Source: a virus. Taken from it: a stretch of 64,000 nucleotides of DNA. Under the pieces are notes generated by a model that had not been told where the DNA came from, did not search any database, and worked only from the letters and a program-made list of their open reading frames with translations. Positions 30,233 through 39,919 of the stretch are shown in pieces. Each line of letters starts with the position of its first letter. Within the stretch, counting starts at the first letter, position 1. The stretch is from positions 62,001 through 126,000 of the IMG/VR virus record IMGVR_UViG_3300045125_000071; one strand, given 5' to 3'. The translations under genes and the position numbers were made by a program.

Positions 30233-31265
30233 TTATTTGAAATATTTACCCAAAGTTTCATTAACGCTTTTTGCGATTTGTTTCTTAATTTCATCCATAT
30301 CTATTTCAACAACCTCTTCTTTTTCATCAGCCATACCTTCAGTTTCTTTTATAGCATATGTCGCAAGGTCGTCAGTCCTCATTCATGTCATAAGAATTAT
30401 CAGAAATAAATCTTTCTAGTTTCATCATAGGGTCATCTATTTCACCTAAATCTTCCTCAGGTTCTTCTGGTTCTTCTTCTGGTACCTCTGGTTCTGCTGG
30501 CATTTCTTCACCACTTTCAATACCCTCTTCTTCCCTTTCAAATTTTTTTACCGATTTCTTCTAAATCTTCTAAATCTAATTTATCTAAATCAACAGCAGA
30601 AATAATCATATTAAGAACATACTTAATATCGTCACTTTCCATTTTTCGCCCTGGTCTCTAATTTCTTGACCTAATTTCCCAGCATATTTTTGTATTTCCG
30701 CCATATAATCGGACTTCTTAGCAGCTTCAGACTCACCACCTTCGGAACCGATACCTTCTGGTTCTGCAGGCATTTCTTCACCACCCATATCATCTACTGG
30801 CGGCATTTCGGCTGGTACATCAGCAGATGGTATGTCACCTCCTGGTGGGGGTGGCATTTCATCAGATGGTGGCGGCATAGGAGCGTCCATTTCAGGTGCT
30901 GGGGCAACGCCCTCTTTGGGTTTTTGTTTTAAAACATATTTAGTTGCTTCCTGTATTTGCTCTTGACCTTTTAATAATTCTAATCTTTTTAATGCCTCAG
31001 CATATGAAGAAAATTTATTTTTGTTCTTCATAAACATACCACCGATATAATCTAAAGATGATTCATTAATACCTTTTTTTACATAATATTCATCTTTTTC
31101 TTTAACGATACCGTATACGCCGCCAGAATTAGATTCTTTTACCAATTCTGCTTTTGTATTTTTATTTTTTGCATTATCTCTATTGTAGTATGTTAACTCT
31201 AGAATTCTTTTTAACTTTTCATCAGAATTCAATTTTTCACTACCTAGCGGTTTGTATTCTCCCAT
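30233..31265 (-). CDS. Hypothetical virion protein, Pro/Glu-rich (frameshifted)
   Basis: MGEYKPLGSEKLNSDEKLKR at 31265, GGVYGIVKEKDEYYVKKGIN, SSLDYIGGMFMKNKNKFSSY, then a proline- and glutamate-rich linker (APEMDAPMPPPSDEMPPPPG), YMAEIQKYAGKLGQEIRDQG, breaks near 30640, 30550 and 30380, and the ending AKSVNETLGKYFK. The low-complexity acidic part suggests a flexible head or core protein. Family seen before in related phages as an unknown structural protein. Confidence 0.6.
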
Positions 31266-31298
31266 TTTAGTTTTATTAATTAAAATTATTCTTATCTA

Positions 31299-31307
31299 AT
31301 AAATACA
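31299..31307 (-). promoter_or_regulatory. Late promoter motif GTATTTATT (minus strand)
   Basis: GTATTTATT on the minus strand about 34 bases upstream of the ATG at 31265. Confidence 0.35.
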
Positions 31308-31333
31308 TAGATAATATAAAAAATATGTTATTG

Positions 31334-32074
31334 TTACTGTTTAAGCGATAATTTTTTGTCTATTGAATGGTTTTTTAAATTTATTAATTTTTCAATTGTA
31401 CCATTTCTTCTCAAAAGTTTAAATGTTAAATTTTCATATGAAAACTCACCATTTTTAGTTAAACCACTTTTTCTGAACTTAGAAAGTTTTTTTAATAATT
31501 TATCTACACGCACACTTATATCTTTTTGTTTAGATAATTTTAATAAATTTTCATATTGTAAAAAAATATCGTCAGCTTTATCTAAAATTTTTTTGTCATC
31601 TATATTTGCCTTTACTTTTATTGGTTTTCTCACCCATTTATTTCTTAATACCGAATAAATACCAGAAGCGGTATGTGTTTCATTCACATCCTGAACATAA
31701 ATCTCAACCTCAAAATTTTTAATTTTTATATCGTGTGTATTATTCCATGACGATTTTTTAGCTGCAAAAAATTCTTTTAATAATTCTAAACTATATTCAC
31801 TATCTTCAAAATCGACTAATATATGTAAATCAACATCCGAATACTCTGACCACATATAATTAGATAAAGAACCTGTTAATATTATATCATGAATAAAAAA
31901 TTCAATCCCAAGATATTCTAAAAAATTATCTGATATTTTTAATAATTTATTTCTAACATCTTCATGCATTTTTTGATTTTTATCAAAAATAGAATCAGAT
32001 AATGTACTCCTAATATCAAAAGATTGTATTATATTTTCATCTTCTTTTGTGTATTCTTCAAGTTCTTTATTCAT
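31334..32074 (-). CDS. Nucleotidyltransferase-fold protein
   Basis: 246 residues. DIILTGSLSNYMWSEYSDVD followed by LHILVDF gives the GS-x9-10-DxD signature of nucleotidyltransferases, with a possible third Asp in NFEVEIYVQD. Likely transfers a nucleotide to a small molecule, RNA or protein, as in minimal NTases. Substrate unknown. Overlaps the KTSC gene start by four bases. Confidence 0.75.
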   Translation of the reverse strand: MNKELEEYTKEDENIIQSFDIRSTLSDSIFDKNQKMHEDVRNKLLKISDNFLEYLGIEFFIHDIILTGSLSNYMWSEYSDVDLHILVDFEDSEYSLELLKEFFAAKKSSWNNTHDIKIKNFEVEIYVQDVNETHTASGIYSVLRNKWVRKPIKVKANIDDKKILDKADDIFLQYENLLKLSKQKDISVRVDKLLKKLSKFRKSGLTKNGEFSYENLTFKLLRRNGTIEKLINLKNHSIDKKLSLKQ

Positions 32075-32316
32075 TTTACTTTTTGATATTGATATTTTCT
32101 CGCTATATTAACATTAAAATATTTTCCCTGGGATTCTGCTATTCTTAATTTAACAAACACTTCCCATGGAACATCTTTGTATAAATAAATACTTTCATTA
32201 ATAAATGTGATAGTCAAGTCTTTAGTTTCTGTATCATATTTAGCACTCTTCAGATTTGTTGAATTAATATCAACCTCTATTGTTTTTCCTTCAATACGTT
32301 CAGATAAAATTGCCAT
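32071..32316 (-). CDS. KTSC domain protein
   Basis: 81 residues matching the KTSC domain: STNLKSAKYDTETKDLTITF then YLYKDVPWEVFVKLRIAESQ and KYFNVNIARKYQ. This small module is named after lysyl-tRNA synthetase C-terminal-like proteins and is common in phages; role unknown. Late promoter motif (TATTTATAT, 32334-32342 minus) lies upstream. Confidence 0.85.
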   Translation of the reverse strand: MAILSERIEGKTIEVDINSTNLKSAKYDTETKDLTITFINESIYLYKDVPWEVFVKLRIAESQGKYFNVNIARKYQYQKVK

Positions 32317-32354
32317 AATATATTTTTTATATAATATAAATAATTAAAACAAAA

Positions 32355-32388
32355 TAAAAAACCCCTCAATTAAAAGGGGTTTTTTATT
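32355..32388. terminator. Rho-independent terminator
   Basis: AAAAAACCCCTCAATTAAAAGGGGTTTTTT: a CCCC/GGGG-centred stem with A and T flanks, separating the minus-strand block from the Clp gene. Confidence 0.8.
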
Positions 32389-32477
32389 ATTCTATCGGTA
32401 TTAATCTTTAACAGATATACATAGTTATTATTTTTATATGCGAATATTATCAAAATATTTACCAAATTACTAATATA

Positions 32478-32521
32478 TGACATTATGTCAGCTATATCTA
32501 AAAAATTATGACATAATGTCT
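32478..32521. promoter_or_regulatory. Pair of palindromic operator-like sites
   Basis: TGACATTATGTCA (32478-32490) and TGACATAATGTC (32509-32520), centres about 31 bases apart (three helical turns), just upstream of the Clp promoter. Arrangement suits a cooperative dimeric repressor. Confidence 0.5.
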
Positions 32522-32524
32522 TAC

Positions 32525-32554
32525 TTGATTTTGTTGATTTTTTTGTTATGTTTG
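32525..32554 (+). promoter_or_regulatory. Bacteroidota-type promoter for the Clp gene
   Basis: TTG (32525-32527), 19-base spacer, TATGTTTG (32547-32554), matching the TTTG/TAnnTTTG consensus; 22 bases before the ATG. Confidence 0.55.
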
Positions 32555-32576
32555 TAATATTAAAATCAAATAAAAT

Positions 32577-34592
32577 ATGTCTGTAGATTATTTTGAGGAA
32601 GGACAAACTATGAACCCAAAAAGAGTGAAAAAAGTTCATCAACACCTATTCTTGATACATTTTCAAGAGATTTGACAAAATTAGCTGGAGAAGGTAAAAT
32701 AGACCCAGTTGTTGGTAGAGATAATGAAGTTAAAAGAATTGCACAAATTCTTTCAAGGAAAAAGAAAAATAATGTTGTAATTGTTGGTGACGCTGGTGTT
32801 GGTAAATCCGCATTGGTTGAAAAATTGGCATTAATGATTCATAAAGGTGATTGCCCAACCAACCTCCTAGATAAGAGAATCGCTTCTTTAGATTTAACGT
32901 CATTGGTTGCTGGTACAAAATATCGGGGGCAATTTGAAGAGAGGATTAAGGCAATTTTGAATGAATTGGTTGAAGCACCAAATGTTATTGTTTTCATTGA
33001 CGAATTACATACTATGGTTGGCGCTGGAAATGCTAGTGGCGCAATGGATGCTGCAAATATTTTAAAACCAGCATTAGCAAGAGGTGAAATTCAATGTGTT
33101 GGAGCAACAACATTTGATGAATATAAAAAACACATTGAAAAAGATAGTGCGTTGGTAAGAAGGTTTCAAAATTAATACTCAAAGAACCAACAATAGATGA
33201 AACCATAGAAATTCTAAAAAATTTGAAAAAAACATATGAAGAATTTCATAAAGTATCCTATCAACCAGATGTTATTGAAACAACTGTGAAACTCTCCCAT
33301 AGATATATTACCGATAGACAATTTCCCGATAAAGCCATAGATTTATTAGATGAATTAGGTTCGGAAAAGAAAGTAACAAGTAAAATACCAGAATCAATTG
33401 AATTATTAAAAAAGAAGTTGAAGAAATAAAAAGAAAAGAAACTGCACGTTGTTAAATCTCAAAATTATGAACAAGCGGCAAAATTAGAGAGATGAAGAAA
33501 GAAAAGTTCTAAAAAAATTAGAACAAGAAAAACAAATTGGGAATCAAAGTCAAAAGAAAATAAGAAGCCAATTAGTATTGATGATGTTTATGAAATGATA
33601 AGCACTAACACTGGTGTACCAATCAACAAATTGGATGCTAAAGAAAGTAAAAAATTATTGGAATTAGAAAAAGACATTACAAGAAAATATTATCGGTCAA
33701 GACGAAGCTATTAATCTTATTTCCAAAGCAATTAGAAGAAACAGGGTTGGTATTAAAGATTATAATAAACCAATTGGTTCATTTGTTTTTCTTGGTTCAA
33801 CTGGCGTTGGTAAAACACATTTAGCTAAAACATTAGCACAAGTTTTATTTGGAGATAAAGACAAAATCATAAGAATTGATATGAGTGAATATATGGAGAA
33901 GCATAATGTTTCTAAATTAATTGGTGCACCTCCAGGTTACGTTGGTATATGATGAAGGGGGCAATTAACCGAAAAAGTTAAAACAAACCCATTTTCGGTC
34001 ATTTTATTAGATGAGTTAGAAAAGGCACACGGAGATGTTTATAATATTTTATTACAAATTTTAGATGAGGGGCATTTAACAGATCTTTTGGTCGAATGAT
34101 TAATTTCACAAATACACTCATTATCATGACATCAAATGTTGGTGCCAAAGCGGTATCTGATTTTGGTGATGGTATTGGTTTTCAATCCTCAACAAGTAAC
34201 AAACAGAATTACGAAGTTAAAAAATCAATTATTCAAAAATCATTAAAAAACAATTTAATCCAGAATTTTTAAATAGAATAGACGATATTATTTTATTTAA
34301 TTCTCTTGATGAAAATGTTTTGAAAAAAATTATTAATATTGAAATTGATAAATTGTTAAAAAGATTGAATGAAAAAAATTATAAAATAACGTTTGATAAA
34401 TCGGTAATAAACAGAATTTTTGAATTAAACAGTGAAGAACAATATGGTGCAAGACCAATAAAAAGAATTATTCAAAATTTATGTGAAGATTTTATTAGTG
34501 AAGAAGTATTAAAAAATAACATTAAAGAAAATCAAGAAATTATCATTAAATACAAAAACGATAATTTATTTATACAAAAAGTTGATAAATAG
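32577..34592 (+). CDS. Clp-type AAA+ ATPase (ClpA/ClpC/ClpB-like) without N-domain, many frameshifts
   Basis: About 660 residues once stitched. First AAA+ domain: [20 protein letters not shown] (Walker A), [20 protein letters not shown] (Walker B and pore region). Second: [40 protein letters not shown] and [20 protein letters not shown], ending [20 protein letters not shown]. It lacks the Clp N-domain. At least eight single-base breaks. A phage Clp could unfold host or viral proteins, alone or with host ClpP; no ClpP is visible here. Confidence 0.9.
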
Positions 34593-34615
34593 TTTGTCTT
34601 TTTGAAATTTTTTAT

Positions 34616-34624
34616 ATATTTATA
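34616..34624 (+). promoter_or_regulatory. Late promoter motif ATATTTATA before a candidate small RNA
   Basis: ATATTTATA, about eight bases before the first hairpin of the candidate RNA at 34632. Confidence 0.4.
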
Positions 34625-34631
34625 TTTTCAA

Positions 34632-34731
34632 GGGCAGTCTTTGCCGTATGCTCTTTTCGTTTAAAATTACAAAGTGGTGTTGAAGCCACGCATGACCTTA
34701 AAAACCCTAACACCTAGTTGGGGTTTTTTAT
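34632..34731 (+). ncRNA. Candidate small structured RNA with terminator
   Basis: About 100 bases between genes: hairpin GGCA-GTCTT-TGCC, a conserved-looking block TTTTCGTTTAAAATTA (34654-34669), hairpin GTGG-TGTTGAAG-CCAC, then a terminator (AACCCTAAC..GTTGGGGTTTTTT, 34700-34731). The TCTTTGCCG plus TTTTCGTTTAAAATT pair recurs at 59020-59058. No protein fits. Function unknown. Confidence 0.45.
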
Positions 34732-34766
34732 TTTATTCAAAAACACTATATTTGTAAAAAAGAACT

Positions 34767-35183
34767 ATGGTGAAAATTTATCTCGATGATGTTAGAGTTC
34801 CAGTTGATAAAACGTGGATTGTTGTTAAAAACTATGATGAATTTGTATTAAAAATAAGATATATTGGTTTAGAAAATATACAATTAATTTCTTTAGACCA
34901 TGATTTGGGTAAGCAAGCAATGCAAGAATACTATAATAATGTACAAAATAATTACACATTAAATTATGATAATATCGTCAATGAAAAAACTGGTTATGAT
35001 TGCGCAAAATTTTTAGTGGAACAAAGCATTGACAAAAATATACCGCTACCTAAAATCCAGGTTCATTCAGCAAATCCAATAGGTTCTGCAAATATTATAG
35101 GTTATGTAAATAATTATTTGAAAAATTGTAGACTACCACAAACTTGCGATAGGGCTATTGTTCAACATTTTATAAACTATTGA
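34767..35183 (+). CDS. Cyclic-phosphate processing receiver-like protein (cREC)
   Basis: 138 residues with the receiver-like core KIYLDDVRVP (acidic pocket), LISLDHDLGKQ and KIQVHSANPIGSANIIGYVN. This combination (DDxRxP, DHDLG, VHSANP) is typical of the phage/bacterial cREC proteins linked to RNA or signalling nucleotides. Preceded by TATATTTG (34747-34754), a -7-like element 12 bases before the ATG. Role inferred only. Confidence 0.7.
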   Translation: MVKIYLDDVRVPVDKTWIVVKNYDEFVLKIRYIGLENIQLISLDHDLGKQAMQEYYNNVQNNYTLNYDNIVNEKTGYDCAKFLVEQSIDKNIPLPKIQVHSANPIGSANIIGYVNNYLKNCRLPQTCDRAIVQHFINY

Positions 35184-35240
35184 CGCTCTTTAATAGTTTA
35201 ACCCTATTTTTTGAAAAATTCGCACTAAAAACGCAAAACC

Positions 35241-35576
35241 ATGAAAAAAATTGAATCACAAAAAATTAAAACACTCAAAATCGATGGTAAATACAATGAT
35301 TTCCATACTTTCTATGAAAAAAATAAAAAAATTATATATGATTCAATATTAGAAACTTTTTGATGAATTTGTTGATAATTCAGAAAACAAACATCTAATA
35401 CTTTTTATATCAACAAATATCGAAGAAGAGGGTTGGGATACTGAATTTAAATTCAAAAAAGAAGATTATATAATTTTGAAAAGGGATTTGAATGCCGATA
35501 TTATGAAGAAATCGAAGATTATGAAATGTGTTCAAAAATAATTGAATTGGATAAACACTTTACATCTACATTATAA
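35241..35576 (+). CDS. Hypothetical protein (frameshifted)
   Basis: MKKIESQKIKTLKIDGKYND, break near 35358 into LFDEFVDNSENKHLILFIST, NIEEEGWDTEFKFKKEDYII and another near 35500 to the end ELDKHFTSTL. Acidic, about 110 residues; no family recognised. Followed by a terminator. Confidence 0.55.
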
Positions 35577-35628
35577 TTTTATAAATTATATTATATAAAT
35601 GTAAAGTACGTTTATTATTTTTTTGTCG

Positions 35629-35660
35629 AAACCCTAATGTATCCACATTAGGTTTTTTTA
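35629..35660. terminator. Rho-independent terminator
   Basis: AACCCTAATGT-ATCC-ACATTAGGTTTTTTT; stem of about ten pairs with one bulged C and a T run. It also abuts the end of the convergent minus-strand gene. Confidence 0.8.
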
Positions 35661-35950
35661 ATCAATTACCTCATCATCACCATAAGATTGGACTGATGAA
35701 TTTTCATCTTTCTCTTTATCTTCTTTTTGAATTAATGTACTTATCAACAGATGCTATTCCAAAACACCTCTAATGTTAAAATTAAAAATGAATTAAAAAT
35801 AAAATCTGTAATTATCAGTTCTTTCCCTATATAACCAGTTACAATATCGGCAATAGCAAATATTGTCATTATTGTAAAAGATGCGAAACCGATGATTGAT
35901 TTTTCATTAATATGATTATCGTCAGAAAATAAATTTTTAAAGAATCCCAT
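35658..35950 (-). CDS. Small membrane protein, two transmembrane segments (frameshifted)
   Basis: Start at 35950 MGFFKNLFSDDNHINEKSII, then hydrophobic SIIGFASFTIMTIFAIADIV and ELIITDFIFNSFLILTLEVF, a break near 35755 into GIASVDKYINSKRR and an acidic end GDDEVID. Short charged ends and two TM helices are compatible with a holin or other small phage membrane protein; a more typical holin is at 50978-51166. Confidence 0.6.
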
Positions 35951-36034
35951 AGTTATATTTTTTTGTCTACATATAAATATACACAAAATCAGTAGAGCAA
36001 TTGTTTATTTCTAATTAATATTTTCTTACCTAAA

Positions 36035-36361
36035 TCAATCCTGGTTTCGATTTGTGGTATAGAAAAAATCAATAATTTCGACGATTTCATATATTAAATG
36101 ATTCTCTAAACCTTTTATTTTAGAATTATTTTCAAAATAAATGTATTTGTGTTTTTCTAAATTGAACTTTACGTCTTTATATATAAATTTAAAATTATTT
36201 AATTCATTCCTAATTTTTTCCAAATTTAATAAATGAGGAGACAATTTTTTCTCAATAAACGAATTATCAACCTTTTGTAAGTAATTTAATAAAACATATT
36301 GTTTATGTTCGAAATCTATGGGGGGTTCTATGTACCAATCAATTTTTAATATATCCAACAT
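36035..36361 (-). CDS. Hypothetical phage protein
   Basis: From MLDILKIDWYIEPPIDFEHK: about 108 residues, helical, with QYVLLNYLQKVDNSFIEKKL and PHLLNLEKIRNELNNFKFIY. I prefer the ATG at 36361 because the MLDILKIDWYIEPPIDFEHK start is the pattern I associate with a family in Bacteroidota phages; upstream residues are Lys/Asn-rich and look untranslated. Confidence 0.55.
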   Translation of the reverse strand: MLDILKIDWYIEPPIDFEHKQYVLLNYLQKVDNSFIEKKLSPHLLNLEKIRNELNNFKFIYKDVKFNLEKHKYIYFENNSKIKGLENHLIYEIVEIIDFFYTTNRNQD

Positions 36362-36467
36362 CGCATAATTTCTATATAAATATTTTTTCAAAATTAATAT
36401 TGCTCTTATGTTTTTATTCTTTTTTTGATTATTTATTGTTGTAATAATCATAATAAAGATTCACTAA

Positions 36468-37533
36468 ATGTATTTGGAGCCTAAAGTTTTATTCATCCTA
36501 AAAAGAAGACATGATTATAATTCAGAAAAACATATAAATGTTAATTTAAGTACTGGATTATATAATTCAGCATCATTCATGAATGATATGTTAAATGAGA
36601 ATGAGTGCTGAGTCTAACATTGTTGTTGTGCTTGATAATAATGAAATAGATAAGTATGTTACAAAATACAAGCCAACACATGTTATTATTGAAGCATTAT
36701 GGGTTGTACCAACAAAATTTCATATATTAAAAAGCTCCATCCAAACGTAATCTGGATTATAAGATTACATAGTGAAACTCTCATTTTAGCAAATGAAGGT
36801 ATTGCATTTGACTGGTTAGGTGATTATTTAACATTTGATAATGTAATTATTGCAGTAAACGCTAAAAGAATATTGAACGAATTAAGGGAATTTATAAAAA
36901 GTAAATTTCATCCTTACGTTCATATAGATTTTATTGAAAATAGAGTTATATATTTACCTAATTATTATCCACAAACATATACAATAAAAGAATTTGATAG
37001 AGAAAAAGACCATGTGGATATTTCCTGTTTTGGCGCAATCAGACCATTAAAAATCATATGGTACAAGCATTAGCTGCTCTAAAATTTGCTGAAAGTATTG
37101 ATAAAAAATTGTATTTTCACATAAATACTGGCAGAATCGAACAAAAGGGGGATTCAATTTTAACTAATTTACAATCACTTTTTCACATATTCATAATAAC
37201 GGACATAGGTTGATTAACCATGGCTGGATGCCAAGAGAAGAGTTTTTAAAGGTATGTAAAACAATAGATATTGGTATGCAGGTTTCTTTTTCAGAAACAT
37301 TCAATATTGTTGCGGCAGATTTAATTACACAAGGTGTGCCAATTGTTGGGTCTAATGAAATTCCCTGGACAACAAAATTATTTAGCACGAATCCAACTGA
37401 CAGTGATAAAATATCTGATAAACTTTATTTCACCTATAAATTCCCGAAATTGAATTTAAAAATACATAAATATTTATTAAAAAGATATACTAATAAAACC
37501 ATAAAAATATGGTTAAAATTTCTAAACAGATAA
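36468..37533 (+). CDS. Glycosyltransferase, GT4-like (frameshifted)
   Basis: MYLEPKVLFILKRRHDYNSE, break near 36600 into SAESNIVVVLDNNEID, KPTHVIIEALWVVPTKF, then HPNVIWIIRLHSETLILANE, FGAIRPLKN, HGWMPREEFLKVCKTIDIGM and the donor loop SFSETFNIVAADLITQGVPI. GT-B type. At least four breaks. Separate from the glycosyltransferase group at the left end. Confidence 0.75.
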
Positions 37534-37536
37534 AAA

Positions 37537-37731
37537 ATGAACATAAAATTAAGACTTACAATTTTTGATTGGGATAATGGTGTATGGGGTAATAGAAATT
37601 ATTATTTTGCAACATTGGAAGAAGCGAAAAAAAGAATGAAAAAAGAAAAAGGTAGAGGAAAAATTTACAACATGAAAGGTCAGGTTATTCATTCTGAAAA
37701 CAACACAGGCAACAATTATTCCGAAAACTGA
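37537..37731 (+). CDS. Small hypothetical protein
   Basis: 64 residues: MNIKLRLTIFDWDNGVWGNR, ATLEEAKKRMKKEKGRGKIY. Beta then basic helix; starts four bases after the glycosyltransferase stop. No family recognised. Confidence 0.6.
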   Translation: MNIKLRLTIFDWDNGVWGNRNYYFATLEEAKKRMKKEKGRGKIYNMKGQVIHSENNTGNNYSEN

Positions 37732-37735
37732 TATT

Positions 37736-38629
37736 ATGAAATTAGCCAATTTGCTAACAGAAGATAATAGTTACAAGGTATCATATTCTGGCGTTATCCT
37801 TGACGAAAATTCAAAAAAGATTTATTAAATCATGTTCAAATCCCATCTGGTTGGAAAACATATGCCCACCATATGACAATCTGTTTAGGACCCTTACCAG
37901 AAAATCTTAAAGATTTAAAAGGGAAAAAACAAACATTAAGAATAACTAAGATAGGTAAATCAGAAAAAGCAATAGCATTTGGAATTGAAACCGATTTATC
38001 ATTGAATAAAATACCTCATATTACAGTTGCCATAAATACATCTATCGGTGCGAAACCAAAAGACAGCAATGACATAACCGAATGGGAAGACATTGAACCA
38101 TTTGTTGTGTACGGACGAGTTGATGAGGTTATGGTACAACCACCATTTAGACCAAGCGGACAACCCTTAATACTAAATGTTTTGATTTTGATGGTACACT
38201 TATGGATTCACCCACACCAGAAATTGGTAAACCGTTGTATAAAGAATTAACGGGTTCTGACTGGAAATATAGAGGTTGGTGGGGACAAGTTGACAGCTTA
38301 AAACCTTTTGATGTAAAACCAATAGAGAAAACACAAAAATTGTATCACGCTTATACTTCATTACCCAACTCGGTGAGTATATTGATGACAAACAGAATAC
38401 CCAAGTTTGAACCTGTTGTCAGAGAAAAACTTAAAGATTATTATATCTTCGATTATTATGATTTCAAAATGACCATAGAGAAAAACCTGATAGGATTATG
38501 GACATTTTGAGGTTAAACCCATCAATTAAAGTAATAAATATCTTCGATGATATGGATGAACAAATCGCCAGGTTCCAAATATTCAAGGAACAACATCCAG
38601 AATATGAAGTGAATATTTATCAGATTTGA
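37736..38629 (+). CDS. 2H phosphoesterase-HAD fusion, probable RNA-repair enzyme (frameshifted)
   Basis: MKLANLLTEDNSYKVSYSGV, a break near 37818, then two H-x-T motifs of the 2H phosphoesterase fold: HHMTICLGPL and PHITVAINTS. After about 38180 a HAD domain: CFDFDGTLMDSPTPEIG (nucleophile DxD), TSLPNSVSILMTNRIPKFEP, and INIFDDMDEQIARFQIF (late acidic motif). This pairing matches the Swiss-Army-knife RNA repair families (2H plus HAD_SAK). It would trim 2',3'-cyclic or 3'-phosphate ends of broken RNA. It sits immediately before the tRNA-rich locus. Confidence 0.7.
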
Positions 38630-38699
38630 TTGATTATCAATGAGTTATACATTTTTTAAAAAAATCTATCAAAATTCTTTTTTATAACCATTATTTCCC

Positions 38700-38745
38700 T
38701 ATATTTGTTATAGAAATGTCACAAACGACATTGTTCTTTGACATA
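38700..38745 (+). promoter_or_regulatory. Promoter, boxB-like hairpin and boxA leader of the tRNA locus
   Basis: TATATTTG (38700-38707, TAnnTTTG type), then AATGTC-ACAAAC-GACATT hairpin (38715-38732), then GTTCTTTGACA (38733-38743), matching the boxA of Bacteroidota rRNA leaders. Its -33 element is weak. Implies Nus-dependent antitermination of the long untranslated RNA locus. Confidence 0.6.
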
Positions 38746-38756
38746 ATGGTAAAGAT

Positions 38757-39047
38757 GGTCGAGTGATGAAATTGGTAGCACATGCAAGACTTATACAATT
38801 TGAGTGCACAAGAGGAAACTCTTGATGTAGAATTCCGTAAATTCGGTGAACCCTGTAAAATGGGAATACCGAGCCAAGCATCAGCAATGATGAAGGTGTA
38901 GAGACTAGACACGGAACACCTAAATCGTAAGATATGGTGAAGGTATAGTCCAGAGTACAAACACAGCAATGTGGTAGTGAAAACTATAGTACTAAGAAAA
39001 TCTTGTGGGCAGTAATGCCCGTGTGGGTTCGAACCCCACCTCGACTA
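38757..39047 (+). tRNA. tRNA-Leu(UAA), interrupted by a group I intron
   Basis: 5' exon 38757-38792, 3' exon 38997-39047. Joined: acceptor GGTCGAG/CTCGACT (one G-U), anticodon stem CAAGA/TCTTG, loop CTTAAAA with anticodon TAA, long variable arm GGGC-AGTAAT-GCCC, T arm GTGGG-TTCGAAC-CCCAC, discriminator A. No encoded CCA. The intron lies between U34 and A35, the same position as in cyanobacterial and plastid tRNA-Leu(UAA) introns. Confidence 0.9.
38793..38996 (+). mobile_element. Group I intron (204 nt) in tRNA-Leu
   Basis: P1 pairs exon ACTT with intron GAGT (U-G at the splice site). Core elements are visible: ATTCGGTGAA..CCGAGCCAAGC (P4-P6), AGAGACTAGAC (P7 5' strand) and GGTATAGTCCAGAG (P7 3' strand), ending in the usual G (38996). 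No ORF inside; the nearby GIY-YIG gene is outside the tRNA. Confidence 0.9.
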
Positions 39048-39093
39048 CAGGACGTATTTTGTACTTTTTCGTGGTATTTATTATAAAAAATAA

Positions 39094-39723
39094 ATGCCAA
39101 GAAAAGAACATGATTATCACTACATTTATAAAACAACCAATCTATTAAATGGTAATTTTTATGTTGGGATGCACTCAACAAGTGATTTAAACGATGGTTA
39201 TTTAGGTAGTGGTGTAAGAGTAACAAGGTCAATAAAAAAACATGGTAAAAAAATTTTAGTATTGAAATACTCGAATTTTTACCCAATAGAAAAGCCTTAA
39301 AAGAAAGAGAGAAAGAAATTGTAAATGAACAATTTTTACAAAATGAAAATTGTTTAAACCTCCAACCTGGAGGTGGTGGTGGGTTTGTCAATAGTAACCA
39401 CAAAGAAAAATTTTTTGAAGGTTCCAAAAAATATCAGTTTAAGACTGAAGATGCTGCAAAAGGAAAAAAGATTTTTTAGAGCGTTATTATAATGACGAAG
39501 AATTTAGAAAATATTATAAATCAAGATTAAGACCTTATAATTGGACAGGTAGAAAACATAAAGAAGAAACAAAATTCAAAATAAGTATAATCAATTCTGA
39601 AAAACAAAAGGGAGACAAAAATTCCCAATTTGGTACTTGTTGGATTACCAATGGTATAGAAAACAAGAAAATAAAAAAACAGACGAAATACCTATGGGTT
39701 GGAGATTGGGTAGAGTAGTTTAA
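39094..39723 (+). CDS. GIY-YIG homing endonuclease (frameshifted)
   Basis: MPRKEHDYHYIYKTTNLLNG then NFYVGMHSTSDLNDGYLGSG, the GIY-YIG core; breaks near 39250, 39470 and 39680. C-terminus NSQFGTCWITNGIENKKIKK is nearly the same as in the intact protein at 49703-50383, so they are paralogues. Inserted straight after the intron-bearing tRNA-Leu; the intron may depend on it for homing, though the ORF is not inside the intron. Confidence 0.82.
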
Positions 39724-39738
39724 AATATCGTACTTTTT

Positions 39739-39805
39739 GATTAGAGCAGTTGGGTTCATCAACCCTTCGGAATGCAGACAGCGGAGATGAGCGACCCGTC
39801 TAATC
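39739..39805 (+). ncRNA. 67-nt stem-closed RNA element
   Basis: Closed by a perfect 7-bp stem GATTAGA/TCTAATC like an acceptor stem, with an internal hairpin GGGTT-CATC-AACCC near the 5' end. The arms do not fit a canonical tRNA (T-arm-like hairpin is on the 5' side). Could be a degenerate or rearranged tRNA. Confidence 0.35.
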
Positions 39806-39815
39806 ATTTTTACAT

Positions 39816-39894
39816 AGTCAGGTGGCGAAATTGGCAGACGCAATGTGAAACGGTACAACTTATACTAAAGTAACATGGAGAAGTCCACGTACTA
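39816..39894 (+). ncRNA. tRNA-like unit, 5' part only
   Basis: Starts with the shared 5' block AGTCAGGTGGCGAAATTGG and continues almost identically to the unit at 43040 (same central ACAACTTATACTAAAGT), but lacks the T arm and 3' acceptor strand. Its 3' hairpin AGTA..TGGA-GAAG-TCCA..TACT differs from the 43040 copy in a compensatory way. Confidence 0.5.
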
Positions 39895-39919
39895 TTAAAA
39901 TAATTAAAAACAAAAAGGT

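Noticed and set aside
35658-35950. Main holin of the phage
   Set aside because: Two TM segments fit, but the smaller protein at 50978 next to a lytic enzyme matches a holin family better.
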